A stretch of DNA of 64,000 nucleotides from Tomitella gaofuii (GCF_014126825.1 NZ_CP059900.1:1488001-1552000); one strand, 5' to 3'; positions 8,892 through 18,477 are shown, counted from the stretch's first letter. The notes: generated by a model from the sequence alone, not told the origin. Numbers and translations are program-made.

Positions 8892-10064
8892 ATGGTAAAC
8901 CCCTGGTTCGAGACCGTAGCCGAGGCGCAGCGCCGCGCGAAGAAGCGCCTTCCGCGGCCCGTCTACATGGCACTGGTCGCCGGCTCCGAGAAGGGCCTGA
9001 CCACCAGCGACAACATGAACGCCTTCAGTGAACTCGGTTTCGCGCCGCACGTGGCCGGGCTCAAGGACGAGCGCGAGCTCGCCACCGAGGTGATGGGCCA
9101 GCCGCTGTCGATGCCGGTGATGATCTCGCCCACCGGCGTGCAGGCCGTGCACCCGGACGGCGAGGTGGCCGTCGCCCGCGGCGCCGCCAACAGGGGAGTG
9201 GCGATGGGACTGAGCTCCTTCGCCAGCAAGTCCATCGAGGAGGTCGCGGAGGCCAACCCGCAGACGTTCTTCCAGATGTACTGGGTGGGCGACAGGGACA
9301 CCCTCGTCGAGCGCATGGAACGCGCCCGCGCGGCCGGGGCCAAAGGCCTGATCATGACGCTCGACTGGTCGTTCTCCATGGGCCGCGACTGGGGCAGCCC
9401 GGAGATCCCCGAGAAGATGGACTTCACGGCGATGCGCAAGAACGCCCTGCAGGGCGCACTGCACCCCAAGTGGCTTCTGCAGTACGCCAAGTCGGGCGCC
9501 ATCCCGGACCTCACGACGCCGAACCTCAAGAAGCCGGGGCAGCCGGCGCCGACGTTCTTCGGCGCCTACGGCGAGTGGATGGGCACCCCGCTGCCCACGT
9601 GGGAGGACGTGGCCTGGCTGCGCGAGCAGTGGGGTGAGAACTTCATGCTCAAGGGCGTCATGCGCGTCGACGACGCCAAGCGTGCCGTCGATGCGGGCGT
9701 CACCGCGATCTCCGTGTCCAACCACGGCGGCAACAATCTCGACGGCACGCCGGCGCCGATCCGCGCGCTGGGACCCATCGCGGAGGCCGTGGGCGACCAG
9801 GTCGAGGTCGTCATGGACGGCGGCGTGCGCCGCGGCGGCGACGTCGTCAAGGCCCTCGCACTGGGCGCCAAGGCCGTGATGATCGGCCGCGCCTACCTGT
9901 GGGGCCTCGCCGCCAACGGGCAGGCCGGTGTGGAGAACGTGCTGGACATCATGCGCAGCGGCATCGACTCGGCCGTGCTGGGGCTCGGCCACAAGTCGGT
10001 GCACGACCTCAGTCCCGAGGACCTCATCATGGCCGAGGACTTCGTGCGCAAGCTGGGCGCCTGA
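8892..10064 (+). CDS. mftD: Pre-mycofactocin synthase MftD (FMN-dependent alpha-hydroxyacid dehydrogenase family)
   Basis: A 390-residue FMN TIM-barrel enzyme that oxidatively deaminates the crosslinked dipeptide intermediate to the redox-active pre-mycofactocin. Visible motifs are ISPTGVQAVHPDGE (~80), FQMYW (~128), and the flavin/active-site loop SNHGGNNLDGTP (~278). The loop keeps the catalytic His but has Asn-Asn where lactate/glycolate oxidases have Arg-Gln, which fits an amine rather than a hydroxyacid substrate. The C-terminal phosphate-binding part is VMDGGVRRGGDVVKALALGAKAV. It starts 47 bp after mftC and is followed by a strong hairpin. Confidence 0.95.
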   Translation: MVNPWFETVAEAQRRAKKRLPRPVYMALVAGSEKGLTTSDNMNAFSELGFAPHVAGLKDERELATEVMGQPLSMPVMISPTGVQAVHPDGEVAVARGAANRGVAMGLSSFASKSIEEVAEANPQTFFQMYWVGDRDTLVERMERARAAGAKGLIMTLDWSFSMGRDWGSPEIPEKMDFTAMRKNALQGALHPKWLLQYAKSGAIPDLTTPNLKKPGQPAPTFFGAYGEWMGTPLPTWEDVAWLREQWGENFMLKGVMRVDDAKRAVDAGVTAISVSNHGGNNLDGTPAPIRALGPIAEAVGDQVEVVMDGGVRRGGDVVKALALGAKAVMIGRAYLWGLAANGQAGVENVLDIMRSGIDSAVLGLGHKSVHDLSPEDLIMAEDFVRKLGA

Positions 10065-10093
10065 ACGGAGTCGGGCGCCTGAGCAGCGCGACG

Positions 10094-12127
10094 ATGCACG
10101 ATGGCGAACCCGCGCGGCCCGCACCGGCCGCGCGGGTTCCGCTTGCGGGGCGGGTGCGTCTGGCGGGCCGGCGCCCGCCGTCCGCGGTGCTGTTCGGTCC
10201 GCATGTCACCAACCTCGGAGTCGGCCGCGCGCTGTCGTCCGAGCACGCCGCCTACTACGCGGAGCGTGCGGCGGGCGGCGCGGGCATCGTGGTGACCGAG
10301 ACGGCGTCGGTGCACCCGTCGGACTGGCCGTATGAGCGGGCACCACTCGCCGCGGAATGCGCCGACGGCTGGGCGCGGATCGCCGAGTCCTCCCGCCCGC
10401 ACGGCACTATCGTGCTCGCCGGGCTCGGGCACCGTGGATTGCAGGGCAGCAGCGCGTTCGGCGACAGGGGGGCGCTGTGGGGCCCGTCGGCCGTGGCGGA
10501 CCCGGCCACCCGCGAGATGCCCGCGGTGATGGAGCGTGGCGAGATCGCCGCCGTCGTCGCCGGATTCGCGGACGCCGCACGGCGCGCGACCGGGGCCGGG
10601 TGCGACGGCGTGGAGATCGACGTCGGCCCGGCATCCCTGGTGCGGCAGTTCCTCTCCGACCTCACCAACAAGCGGGCCGACGGCTACGGGGAGGACCGTG
10701 CCGCGCTGCTGCTCGAGGTGCTCGGCGCGGTGCGGGCAGCCGTAGGGGACGCAGTGGTCGCGCTGCGGCTCACCTGTGACGAGGCCGTGTCCTGGGGCGG
10801 AATCGGTCCCGACGAGGCGACGGAGGCGGTGCGCCGTGCTGCGGACGCCGCGGATCTGATCACCGTCGTGCGCGGCGGCCTGTACACCGTCGACGCGTAC
10901 CGCCCGGTGGTGCTGCCGCCGTGGTCGCAGGCACATGCGCAGTGGGATACGGCGCCCGGCTTCAACGCGGAACTGTGCCGGGCGATGCGTGCGGCCGCAG
11001 ACGGCCGTGCGGCCGTGGTGCTGCAGGGATCCGTGGTCGATCCGGTTGCCGCCGAGGGGTTCCTGGCGGACGGCACGGCGGACTTCGTCGAGATGACCCG
11101 TGCGCTCATCGCCGACCCGCACCTGGTTTCCCGTGTGCGGGCGGGTGTTGCGCCGCGCCCGTGCCTTCTGTGCAACCAGGGGTGCATGGTGGACGACCCG
11201 CGCAATCCGCTCGTCGACTGCGCCGTGCGGCCGGGTCCGCCGGGGGACTCGATTCCGCCGGGGGAGTCGATTCCGGTGGCGGAGGAGTGCGGGGAGGCCG
11301 TGACCGATTGCGCAGAGGCAACCGCGGCGGATCCGCTCGGAGTGCTGGTGCTCGGCGCAGGGGTCGCCGGCCTTGCTGCCGCGCGCGTCATGGCGGTCGG
11401 TGGTGCGCGGGTGACGGTGCTCGAGCGTGCAGCGGCCCCCGGCGGGGTACTGCAGGCGGCCGCGGTCGCACGCCCGGCGCTCGCCGGCCTCCGCGGCTGG
11501 CTGGAGGGCGAGTGCGCGCGACTCGGTGTGCGGCTCGAGTGCGGTGTGCACGACGGCGCGCGGCGAGCGGCGGAGACGCTGCGACGCGGCACGCCGGTGA
11601 TTCAGGCGACCGGCGGCCTGCCGCGGCCGGCGGGCGTGCCGTGCGAGGCCTGGGCCGAGGCCGCTGCGGTGCTCGATACCGCGGGCGGGGTTCTACCGCT
11701 TCCCGACGGTCCTGTGCTGGTCAACGATCCGATAGGCGGCCCGGTGGGCGTCGCCGTCGCCGAATGGCTGGCCGCGGCCGGCCGCACGGTGCACCTGGTG
11801 ACGCCCGACCCGGTCGCGGGCGCCGAGCTGGCACGCGCGGGCGACCTCGTCGGCGCCAATGTGCGCCTGGCTCGCGCCGGGGTGACGAGGCACGTGCTCT
11901 CGGTGCTGCGCGGGCAACGCGACGGGGCAGCGGTGCTCGAGCACGGCCACACCGGTGAGCGTAGGGAGGTGCCGTGCGTACTGGTGGTGGATTGCGCGCC
12001 TCGGCTGCCTGGAGTATCGCTCGCAGGGGCCGTCCGCGCGGGCGACTGCGTAGCGCCGCGCACCGCGCTCGAGGCGATGCGCGAGGGGGAGGAGGCCGCG
12101 AGAACCACGCTCGCGCGACGCCGATAG
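10094..12127 (+). CDS. Mycofactocin-system FadH/OYE-family NADH:flavin oxidoreductase 1
   Basis: A 677-residue protein of the 2,4-dienoyl-CoA reductase/old-yellow-enzyme class. Residues ~1-370 form an FMN barrel (FGPHVTNLG, GLGHRGLQGSS, DGVEIDVGPASLVRQFLSD). Next is a [4Fe-4S] motif CLLCNQGC-x11-C at ~375-390. The C-terminal part has a Rossmann motif, VLVLGAGVAGLAAARV. The catalytic Asn-His-His type residues are only partly kept (LGHRG where relatives have NHNG). Families of this kind recur in mycofactocin loci, but their substrate is unknown. The start is uncertain: ATG 10094 lies before a perfect hairpin, and GTG 10154 is an alternative. Confidence 0.85.
   Translation: MHDGEPARPAPAARVPLAGRVRLAGRRPPSAVLFGPHVTNLGVGRALSSEHAAYYAERAAGGAGIVVTETASVHPSDWPYERAPLAAECADGWARIAESSRPHGTIVLAGLGHRGLQGSSAFGDRGALWGPSAVADPATREMPAVMERGEIAAVVAGFADAARRATGAGCDGVEIDVGPASLVRQFLSDLTNKRADGYGEDRAALLLEVLGAVRAAVGDAVVALRLTCDEAVSWGGIGPDEATEAVRRAADAADLITVVRGGLYTVDAYRPVVLPPWSQAHAQWDTAPGFNAELCRAMRAAADGRAAVVLQGSVVDPVAAEGFLADGTADFVEMTRALIADPHLVSRVRAGVAPRPCLLCNQGCMVDDPRNPLVDCAVRPGPPGDSIPPGESIPVAEECGEAVTDCAEATAADPLGVLVLGAGVAGLAAARVMAVGGARVTVLERAAAPGGVLQAAAVARPALAGLRGWLEGECARLGVRLECGVHDGARRAAETLRRGTPVIQATGGLPRPAGVPCEAWAEAAAVLDTAGGVLPLPDGPVLVNDPIGGPVGVAVAEWLAAAGRTVHLVTPDPVAGAELARAGDLVGANVRLARAGVTRHVLSVLRGQRDGAAVLEHGHTGERREVPCVLVVDCAPRLPGVSLAGAVRAGDCVAPRTALEAMREGEEAARTTLARRR
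10106..10139 (+). terminator. Terminator-like hairpin after mftD
   Basis: Perfect 14-bp inverted repeat: GAACCCGCGCGGCC at 10106-10119 and its complement at 10126-10139, with a six-base loop. It begins 41 bp past the mftD stop and lies across the first codons of the next open frame. It may end part of the mftABCD transcript or act as an attenuator before the downstream oxidoreductase. Confidence 0.55.
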
Positions 12128-12165
12128 GACGAAGGGGCGTGCGGTCAGGGGCGCGACGGGGGCGG

Positions 12166-12786
12166 TCAGAGCTCCGTCGGCAGCCCGTCGTCGTAGAGGT
12201 CCAGCACGTTGCGGGCGCCGCGGAGCGTGTCGACGACGCACCGCGCCGGCGTCGCGTACAGCTCCGGGTAATCGACCTCGCCGCGAGTCGGATCAATGGT
12301 CCACGCCAGTCGCTCGGCGCCCAGCGAGAACCGCGCGTCGATGCCGCCGGTGTTCCCGCGCGGGTCCTGCCGGTGCCAGGCTTCGCAGAGGTGCACGGCG
12401 ACGAGGCCGTGCAGGACGTGTCCGTCGCCGTGCTCGAGCCGCTGGTAACACAGGCCTGCGGGGATGCCCTGGCACCGCAGCAACGCTGCCAGCAGGTGCG
12501 CCTTGGCGTAGCAGAGGCCCACGCGTTCGGCGAGCACCTCGCCGGCGGTGAGCGTGACGCGTGGGTCGCGGGCGTCGTAGGAATGCGCCACTTCGTCTCG
12601 GACCCACTCGAAAGCCGTTCGGGCATAGGCCGTTGCGGTGGCAGTGGCGGTCGCGGCGGAGCCCGCCCGTGCCCGCAGGCCGCGCGCCAGCGTCAGAATC
12701 TCGGGGTCCGTCGTGTCGACGTAGGAATCGCGGCCGAGGAACGCCGCTGGCGAAGCGGCGGAGAAGCGCGGTGCGGTGCTCGTCAT
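12166..12786 (-). CDS. Transglutaminase-like cysteine protease-fold protein
   Basis: A 206-residue protein with a transglutaminase-like core. The nucleophile Cys is in RVGLCYAKAHLLAALLRCQG (about residue 95). The candidate catalytic His is in HGLVAVHLCEAWHRQDP (~132), and an acidic partner follows in the DPTRGEVDYPE region. Bacterial proteins of this group hydrolyse or crosslink peptides, but the substrate here is unknown. Start ATG 12786 removes an Arg-rich upstream extension. It faces the plus-strand mft genes and lies beside a small Rpf-type gene on the same strand. No signal peptide is visible, so a cytoplasmic site is likely. Confidence 0.75.
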   Translation of the reverse strand: MTSTAPRFSAASPAAFLGRDSYVDTTDPEILTLARGLRARAGSAATATATATAYARTAFEWVRDEVAHSYDARDPRVTLTAGEVLAERVGLCYAKAHLLAALLRCQGIPAGLCYQRLEHGDGHVLHGLVAVHLCEAWHRQDPRGNTGGIDARFSLGAERLAWTIDPTRGEVDYPELYATPARCVVDTLRGARNVLDLYDDGLPTEL

Positions 12787-12981
12787 GCCGACATCATCCC
12801 GTGTCCGGCGACCATCCCCCTCGATGGGCGCGTCGCACCGGTGCGCCCGGGCAGGGGCACCCGGAGATGCGCGGACGGAACGAGGGCTCCTCACCGCCCG
12901 AGCACTTCGTGCGCGTACCGCGCGCCGGTTCCGCCCGGACTGCGGTGCAACAGGTGCTCGGTTTGGGGGGTGCGCCGCAGG

Positions 12982-13500
12982 TCAGGGGAACGGCAGCGCG
13001 ATCGACCCCGGCGGGATCATCGCCGCCGCCGAACCGAGCGGGTCGAACGAGCCCGGATCCATGGACCCCGGCGGCAGTGCCATCGACCCCGGTGGCAGCG
13101 CAACGGACCCCGGGAGCAGGTCCAGCGACCCCGGTGGCAGGAGCCCTTCGGTGGCCAGCGCAGGGCTGATGCCGGGGCGCAGGTGCGTGCCGCACGCCGG
13201 CCATGCGCCGATGCCCTGGCCGGCGAGCACGCGCTCCGCCACCCTGACCTGCTCGGCACGGGTGGCGTGCGCCGGATTGCCGACGCCGCCGTACGCCTGC
13301 CAGGTGGGCATGCTGAACTGCAAGCCGCCGTAGTAGCCGTTGCCGGTGTCGATATGCCAGTTTCCGCCGGACTCGCACTGCGCGACGCCGGTCCAGTCGT
13401 AGGCTGCGGCGGTACCGGCGCCGAGGGTCAATGCGATGCCGAGCGCTGCGCTCGTCGCGATCGTCGCGCCAAGGGTGCGGGTCATTGCGGGTGCGGCCAC
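12982..13500 (-). CDS. Small secreted Rpf-type (transglycosylase-like) protein with a Pro-Gly-Ser repeat tail
   Basis: A 172-residue secreted protein. The signal peptide covers ~1-34 (hydrophobic core [13 protein letters not shown], cleavage after TAAA). The resuscitation-promoting-factor domain is [18 protein letters not shown], then [19 protein letters not shown], with the catalytic Glu in CESGG and paired Cys. The last ~55 residues are about seven imperfect copies of PPGS/LPGS separated by short hydrophobic steps. Start GTG 13500 follows AAGGAG at ideal spacing. Rpf domains cleave peptidoglycan glycan strands. A second, larger Rpf gene lies at 54.2 kb. Why this one sits inside a mycofactocin locus is unclear. 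Confidence 0.88.
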   Translation of the reverse strand: MAAPAMTRTLGATIATSAALGIALTLGAGTAAAYDWTGVAQCESGGNWHIDTGNGYYGGLQFSMPTWQAYGGVGNPAHATRAEQVRVAERVLAGQGIGAWPACGTHLRPGISPALATEGLLPPGSLDLLPGSVALPPGSMALPPGSMDPGSFDPLGSAAAMIPPGSIALPFP

Positions 13501-13739
13501 GGGGTTCTCCTTCGCGGTCGTTCTCCGAAGCAACTGTAGAGCCTTGGGGCGCTGGATGGTTCGTTTCGGCGGTATCCCATCCCCGGTCCTGGCCTTTACC
13601 AGGGATTCTCGATGTCAGGGGCGGAATCACGATGTTCCCGCCAGCCGGGAGCAAAGCCCCAAAGCCCGGGGAGTGCGAAATGCTGTGCGTCACATATCGA
13701 CCCCTCGCCACTGGCGATGCGCCTGAGGAAGGAATACCC

Positions 13740-14165
13740 ATGGAAGCCCTCGATACCGCACAGAAGTTCTTCCACGCCTGCGAGTCTGCGCAGGGGTGGA
13801 ACGAATGCCGCCAGTACGCCGAACCCGACGCGCAGTTCCACAGCCCCGCCGGCAGCTACACGGGATTGACGACGCTGGCAGCGTACTGCGACCAGGTCGC
13901 CGGGGCGTTCGCCACCACGTTCCGCGGTTCCACCTATGCGCTGGTCGCGTCCGGGTATGACGCGGACGCCGGTATCGCATTGCTGCACGGGATGTCCTAC
14001 GCCCAGCACACGGGGGACGGCGGGCCGGTGCCGCCGACGCACAAGAAGGCGGAGATCCCCTTCGTCTACTCGATCCGGATCAACTCGGAGAACAAGATCA
14101 CCCGCCTGGAGAAGCTGTACGACGAGTCGGCGTCGCGGGAGCTGCTGGGCTGGCCGGCTCTGTAG
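13740..14165 (+). CDS. NTF2/SnoaL-like domain protein
   Basis: A 141-residue protein with an NTF2-like alpha+beta fold. It opens with a helical segment (ALDTAQKFFHACESAQGWNE). Next is CRQYAEPDAQFHSPAGSY, where one expects the cone-lining residues of SnoaL-type proteins, and it ends in FVYSIRINSENKITRLEKLYDE. Proteins of this fold are enzymes or ligand binders with no shared reaction, so function is open. The ATG at 13740 follows GAGGAAGGAA. It lies upstream of, and on the same strand as, the second OYE-type gene, 61 bp away. Confidence 0.7.
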   Translation: MEALDTAQKFFHACESAQGWNECRQYAEPDAQFHSPAGSYTGLTTLAAYCDQVAGAFATTFRGSTYALVASGYDADAGIALLHGMSYAQHTGDGGPVPPTHKKAEIPFVYSIRINSENKITRLEKLYDESASRELLGWPAL

Positions 14166-14226
14166 GCGTACGCGCAGGGCGGAGGGGCGGGTCCGCATCG
14201 CCACTGTCACGACTACCGTCGGATGG

Positions 14227-16352
14227 GTGCGCATCGACCGATCCCCGGCCGCTCCGGCCCCGGCCGTCCCGTTGCTGTCGTCCCCGTTGCGGCTGGGCGC
14301 GGACGGGCGTGCGACGGTGCTGCGCGACCGTGTCGTGTTCTGCGCACACCTGACCAACCTGGCGGCGGACGGCATGCCGAACGCCGATCATGCTGCGTAC
14401 TACGAGGCGCGGGCGCGTGGCGGTGCGGGGTTGATCGTCACCGAGGAGCACACCGTGCACGCCTCGGACCGCCCCTACGAGAAGCTCATCCGCGGATTCG
14501 ACCCGGCGGTGGTGGAGGGCTACCGGCGGATCACGGACCGCGTCCACGCGCACGGCGCTGTCGTCCTCGCCCAGCTCAACCACAACGGTGCGCAGGGCAG
14601 CTCGCTGTACACCCGTCGCCCGCTGTCCGCGCCGAGCCCCGTGTGGGACCCGATGTTCCGTGAGGTTCCCCGCCCGCTGGACCGCGCGGGGATCGCGGAC
14701 ATCGTGCGCGGCTTCGCCGACACCGCCCGGCATTGCCGCCTCGGCGGGTTCGACGGGGTGGAGCTGCAGTGCTCGCAGGCCTCCCTGATCCGGCAGTTCC
14801 TCGCCCGCGGCACCAATCGCCGGGTCGACGACTACGGCGGCACGCCCGCCCGCCGCGCGCGGTTCCTGCTCGAGGTGATCGCCGCCGTGCGAGACGAGCT
14901 CGGCCCCGGGATGATCCTGGGCGTGCGACTGGCGGGGGAGGAGCAGGTCGACGGCGGTATCACGCTCGACGAGGCCGTGGCGCTGGCGCGGACGGTGGAG
15001 GCGACCGGCGCCGTCGACTACATCAACACCTCGATCGGTCTGGCGACGAGCACCCTGCACCTCATCGAGGCGTCGATGGCCACGCCGCCCGGCTACGCGC
15101 TGCACATCCCGTCGGCGCTGCGGGCCGCCGTCGCCCTGCCCGTGGTGGGTGTCGGCAGGTTCTCCCGGCCGAGCGATGCCGAGTCGGCCCTACGCGACGG
15201 CGCCTGCGATCTCGTCGGCGTCGTCCGCGGGCAGATCGCCGACCCGGATTTCACGGCCCAGGCGGTCACGGCCCTGTCCGGCGACGGCACGCCGCGTGTG
15301 TGCTCTGCGTGCAACCAGGAATGCATCGGGCGGGTCGGGTTCAACCGTCCCATCCGCTGCCTCCAGAACCCGCAGGCGGGACGGGAGACGCGGCGCGCAC
15401 CCCCGTCGGACTGTCCCGGCCCGAGCGGAGACTGCGCGTCACCGTGGTGGGCGGCGGCCCGGCGGGGATGCAGGCGGCGGTGTCCGCCGCCGAGAACGGC
15501 CACGAGGTCACCCTGTTCGAGAGGGGCCCGCGGCTCGGCGGCCAGATCACCCTCGCCGCCGCGGCGCCGTACCGGGAGGGCCTGGCGGAGATCACGCGGC
15601 ACCTGGCGCTGCGGTGCGCGGCGGCCGGGGTCCGCATCGAGTGCGGCGTCGCCGTCCGGGCGGGGATGTTCGATGCGGACATGCTTGACGGCGCGGGTGG
15701 AGTGCCCGACGTGGTCGTCGTCGCCACCGGGGCGCTGCCCGCCCCGCCGGGGTGGGCGCGTGGTCTGCCGGCCGACGCATACGCGGACGTGCGCGAGGTG
15801 CTCGCGGCCCCCGACGGGCCGCCGCACGGTTCGACGGCCGCGGGCCGGGTCCTCATCGTCGACGGACTGGGCTTCCACCCGGCCACCTCGGTGGCCGAGC
15901 TGCTCGCGGCGCGCGGCCACGCGGTGACCGTGTGCACGGACGGCATGGTGGTGGGGCAGGATCTGGGTGTGACTCTGGATCGTGAGGGCTGGCTGGCCCG
16001 GGCGCACCGGGCCGGGATCCGGCAGCGCACCGACACCGTCGTCGGCGCAGCGCGGCCGGACGGCTCCGGCGTGCGCGTCACCCTCGTCCACCACCCCACC
16101 GGGACATCATCGGAGGGGCGGTGGGACCGGGTGGTGTATGCGGGGCAGCAGAGGAGCGACGACGCGCTGTGGCGTGACCTGGCGTGCGCCGCACCCGGCA
16201 GGGGACGGCCGGAGACCGCGGGGGCTGCGAGATCCTCCGCAGGGTTCCCGATGTACCGGATCGGTGACGCGCTGGCTCCGCGCCGTGCAGACGCCGCGAT
16301 CCGCGAGGGCGAGCGCGTGGGGGCTCTGTTGGGGTCGGGTGCTGCGCTGTGA
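14227..16352 (+). pseudogene. Mycofactocin-system FadH/OYE-family NADH:flavin oxidoreductase 2, frameshifted
   Basis: Paralog of the 10.1-kb oxidoreductase. The FMN barrel is intact in the first frame, with FCAHLTNLAADG, AQLNHNGAQGSS (catalytic-type NHNG), GGFDGVELQCSQASLIRQFL and GVGRFSRPSDAE. A [4Fe-4S] motif CSACNQEC-x11-C follows. The C-terminal flavoprotein domain (VTVVGGGPAGMQAAVSAAE, then a second nucleotide-binding fold ending at TGA 16350-16352) is in a frame one base out. The break lies at about 15391-15435, near a CCCCC run. The start is probably GTG 14227. The stop overlaps the mftE GTG (GTGA), so the two genes are coupled and the gene is probably functional if the indel is an error. 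Confidence 0.85.
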
Positions 16353-17022
16353 ATCTCGCGGATTCGACATGGGCTGAAACGGCCGTGGACCTGCTGGTGG
16401 TGCCGGTCGGATCCGTAGAACAGCACGGCCCGCACCTGCCGCTGGACACGGACACCCGCATCGCCACCGCCGTCGCCGTTTCGCTGGACGAGGTGGTCGC
16501 ACCCGCCCTCGCCTACGGCGCCAGCGGCGAGCACGAGCAGTTCCCCGGCACCGTGTCGATCGGCTCCGAGGCCCTGCGCCTGCTGCTCGTCGAGTACGGA
16601 CGCTCGGCCTGCCGGTGGGCACGGCGGGTCGTCTTCGTCAACGGGCACGGCGGCAATGCCTCGGCGCTGGCGTCCGCGGTGAAACTGCTGCGCTACGAGG
16701 GCCGCGACGCCGCCTGGTGGACACCGGTGATCCCCGACGGCGACGCCCACGCCGGCCGCACCGAGACGGCGGTGATGCTGTACCTGGCGCCGGGCTCGGT
16801 GCGCATGCGCGCGGCGGCCCCCGGGAACACGGCGCCCGCGGGCGCGCTGTGGCAGGCGATGCGCGAGGGGGGGTGGCCGCGGTGAGCGTTTCGGGCGTCC
16901 TCGGCGACCCCACGGGCGCGACCGCGGACGAGGGGAGACGGATCGTGGAGGCGCTGTGCGCGGAGCTGCGGGCGGCGGTCGATGCGTGGAGTCCGGACGG
17001 GCACGGGAGGATCGCGGCGTGA
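16349..17022 (+). CDS. mftE: Mycofactocin peptidase MftE (creatininase family), C-terminal frameshift in a G run
   Basis: Creatininase-fold metallopeptidase that releases the Val-Tyr-derived moiety from modified MftA. All metal-site segments are in the leading frame: VGSVEQHGPHLPLDTDT (Glu, His, Asp), VNGHGGNAS and GDAHAGRTETA. That frame stops early at 16885 (178 residues). The run gag-GGGGGGG-tgg at 16867-16873 has seven G; eight would continue as EGGVAAVSVSGVLGDPTGAT to the TGA at 17020-17022, giving 224 residues, close to family length. The frameshift is therefore probably an error. Start GTG overlaps the previous stop, and the end overlaps the mftF start (GTGA). Confidence 0.92.
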
Positions 17023-18477
17023 GCGGTGCGCTTCCCATCGGATTCCGCGTCCGCATCGGGGCCTCGGTGCGTGTCCTCGACGGCGGCACGGCGCTGATCG
17101 GCGGCGCACCCACCCGGCTTCTGCGGCTCACACCCCGCGCTGCCGGGCTGCTCGCGTCGGGGGAGTTGACGGTGGTCGACGCGGTGACGGGAACACTCGC
17201 CCGCCGGTTGCTCGACACGGGCATCGCGCACCCCGACCTCTCGCCGGCTGATATCGGTCTGAGCGCCGAGCCGCTGCACGAGGCGACCGTCGTGGTCCCC
17301 GTGCGCGACAACCAGGCGGGCGTCGACCGGCTCCTGCGCGCGCTCGTCGGCGTGCCGGTGATCGTCGTCGACGACGGCTCGCCCACCCCGGTCCGCGCAC
17401 CCGGCGCGCGGGTGATCCGCCACGCCGCACCGCGCGGCCCCGGCCGCCGCCAGGAACGCGGGGCTGGCCGCCTGCGATACGGCGCTCGTCGCGTTCCTCG
17501 ATTCCGACACGGTCCCGCAACCGGGGTGGCTGGACGCGCTGTCGGCGCACTTCGCCGACCCTTCCGTCGCGCTCGCCGCGCCGCGCATCACTGCACTCGC
17601 CGCCGCGGACGAGCCGGGGACGATGCGGCCCGGTATCGGCCTCGTCCGATACGAGGAGATCCGGTCGTCCCTGGACCTGGGCGCGGCGCCGGGCCCGGTG
17701 GTGTCCGGCACCCCGGTGTCGTACGTGCCGAGCGCGGCGATGGTGGTGCGGCGGACGGCGATCACCGGGATCCCGACGGAGTCGTCGGTGGAGGGGGGCT
17801 TCGACGAGCGCATGCACGTGGCCGAAGACGTGGACCTGTGCTGGCGCTTGCACGAGGCCGGTTGGCGGCTGCGCTACGACCCGGCCGCGGTGGTAGCGCA
17901 TGAGCACCGGACGCGGCTGCACGGCTGGTGGGCGCGCAAGGCGTATTACGGGCTCGGGGCGGCGCCGCTCGCCGAGCGCCACCCGGGGCAGGTCGCACCG
18001 CTCATCCTCGCCCCGTGGTCCGCGGCCGCGGGGGCCGCGGTGTTCACGGGCACGCGCGCCGGCCTGGGCGTCGCGATCGTCGTCTCCGCGGCGGCGGGGG
18101 CGCGCATCGCGCGGACGCTCACAGGTCTGCAGCGCCCGCGGCAGACGGCAGGCCGGCTGCTCGCGCTGGGGTGCGGATCCGCACTGTGGCAGCTTGCGCT
18201 GGGGGTGTGCCGGCATTACTGGCCGTTGGCGGTCGCCTCCGCCGCGGTGTCCCGGCGGGCGCGGCGGGTCGTCCTGGTCACGGCGGTCGCCGAAGGGCTC
18301 GTCGATTGGTACGTGCGGGACCTGCGCGGAGGCGAGGGCCGTTGGCGGCGCCCCCGGCTGGATCCTGTCCGATACCTGGTGTGCAAGCGGCTCGACGACG
18401 CCGGCTACGGCTTCGGTCTGTGGCGGGGTGCGATCCGTGCACGCAGTGCCGCGGCGCTGTTGCCGCGGCGGGGGTGA
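17019..18477 (+). pseudogene. mftF: Mycofactocin glycosyltransferase MftF (GT2), frameshifted
   Basis: Family-2 glycosyltransferase that adds the beta-1,4-glucan chain to mycofactocin. The first frame gives the N-terminal domain and the start of the GT-A fold (EATVVVPVRDNQAGVDRLL, VPVIVVDDGSPTP). One extra base near 17430-17446 (ggccccggccgcc) shifts the frame. The protein continues as RNAGLAACDTALVAFLDSDT with the metal-binding DSD, then FDERMHVAEDVDLCWRLHEAGW (acceptor-site ED) and hydrophobic C-terminal segments. The combined length of ~485 residues matches the family. Start GTG 17019 overlaps the mftE stop. Confidence 0.9.

Noticed and set aside
13041-13150. Short repeated DNA units in the Rpf-like gene as a CRISPR array
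   Set aside because: The repeats are 12-18 bp, imperfect, without regular spacers, and are explained by the PPGS codon repeats of the encoded protein.
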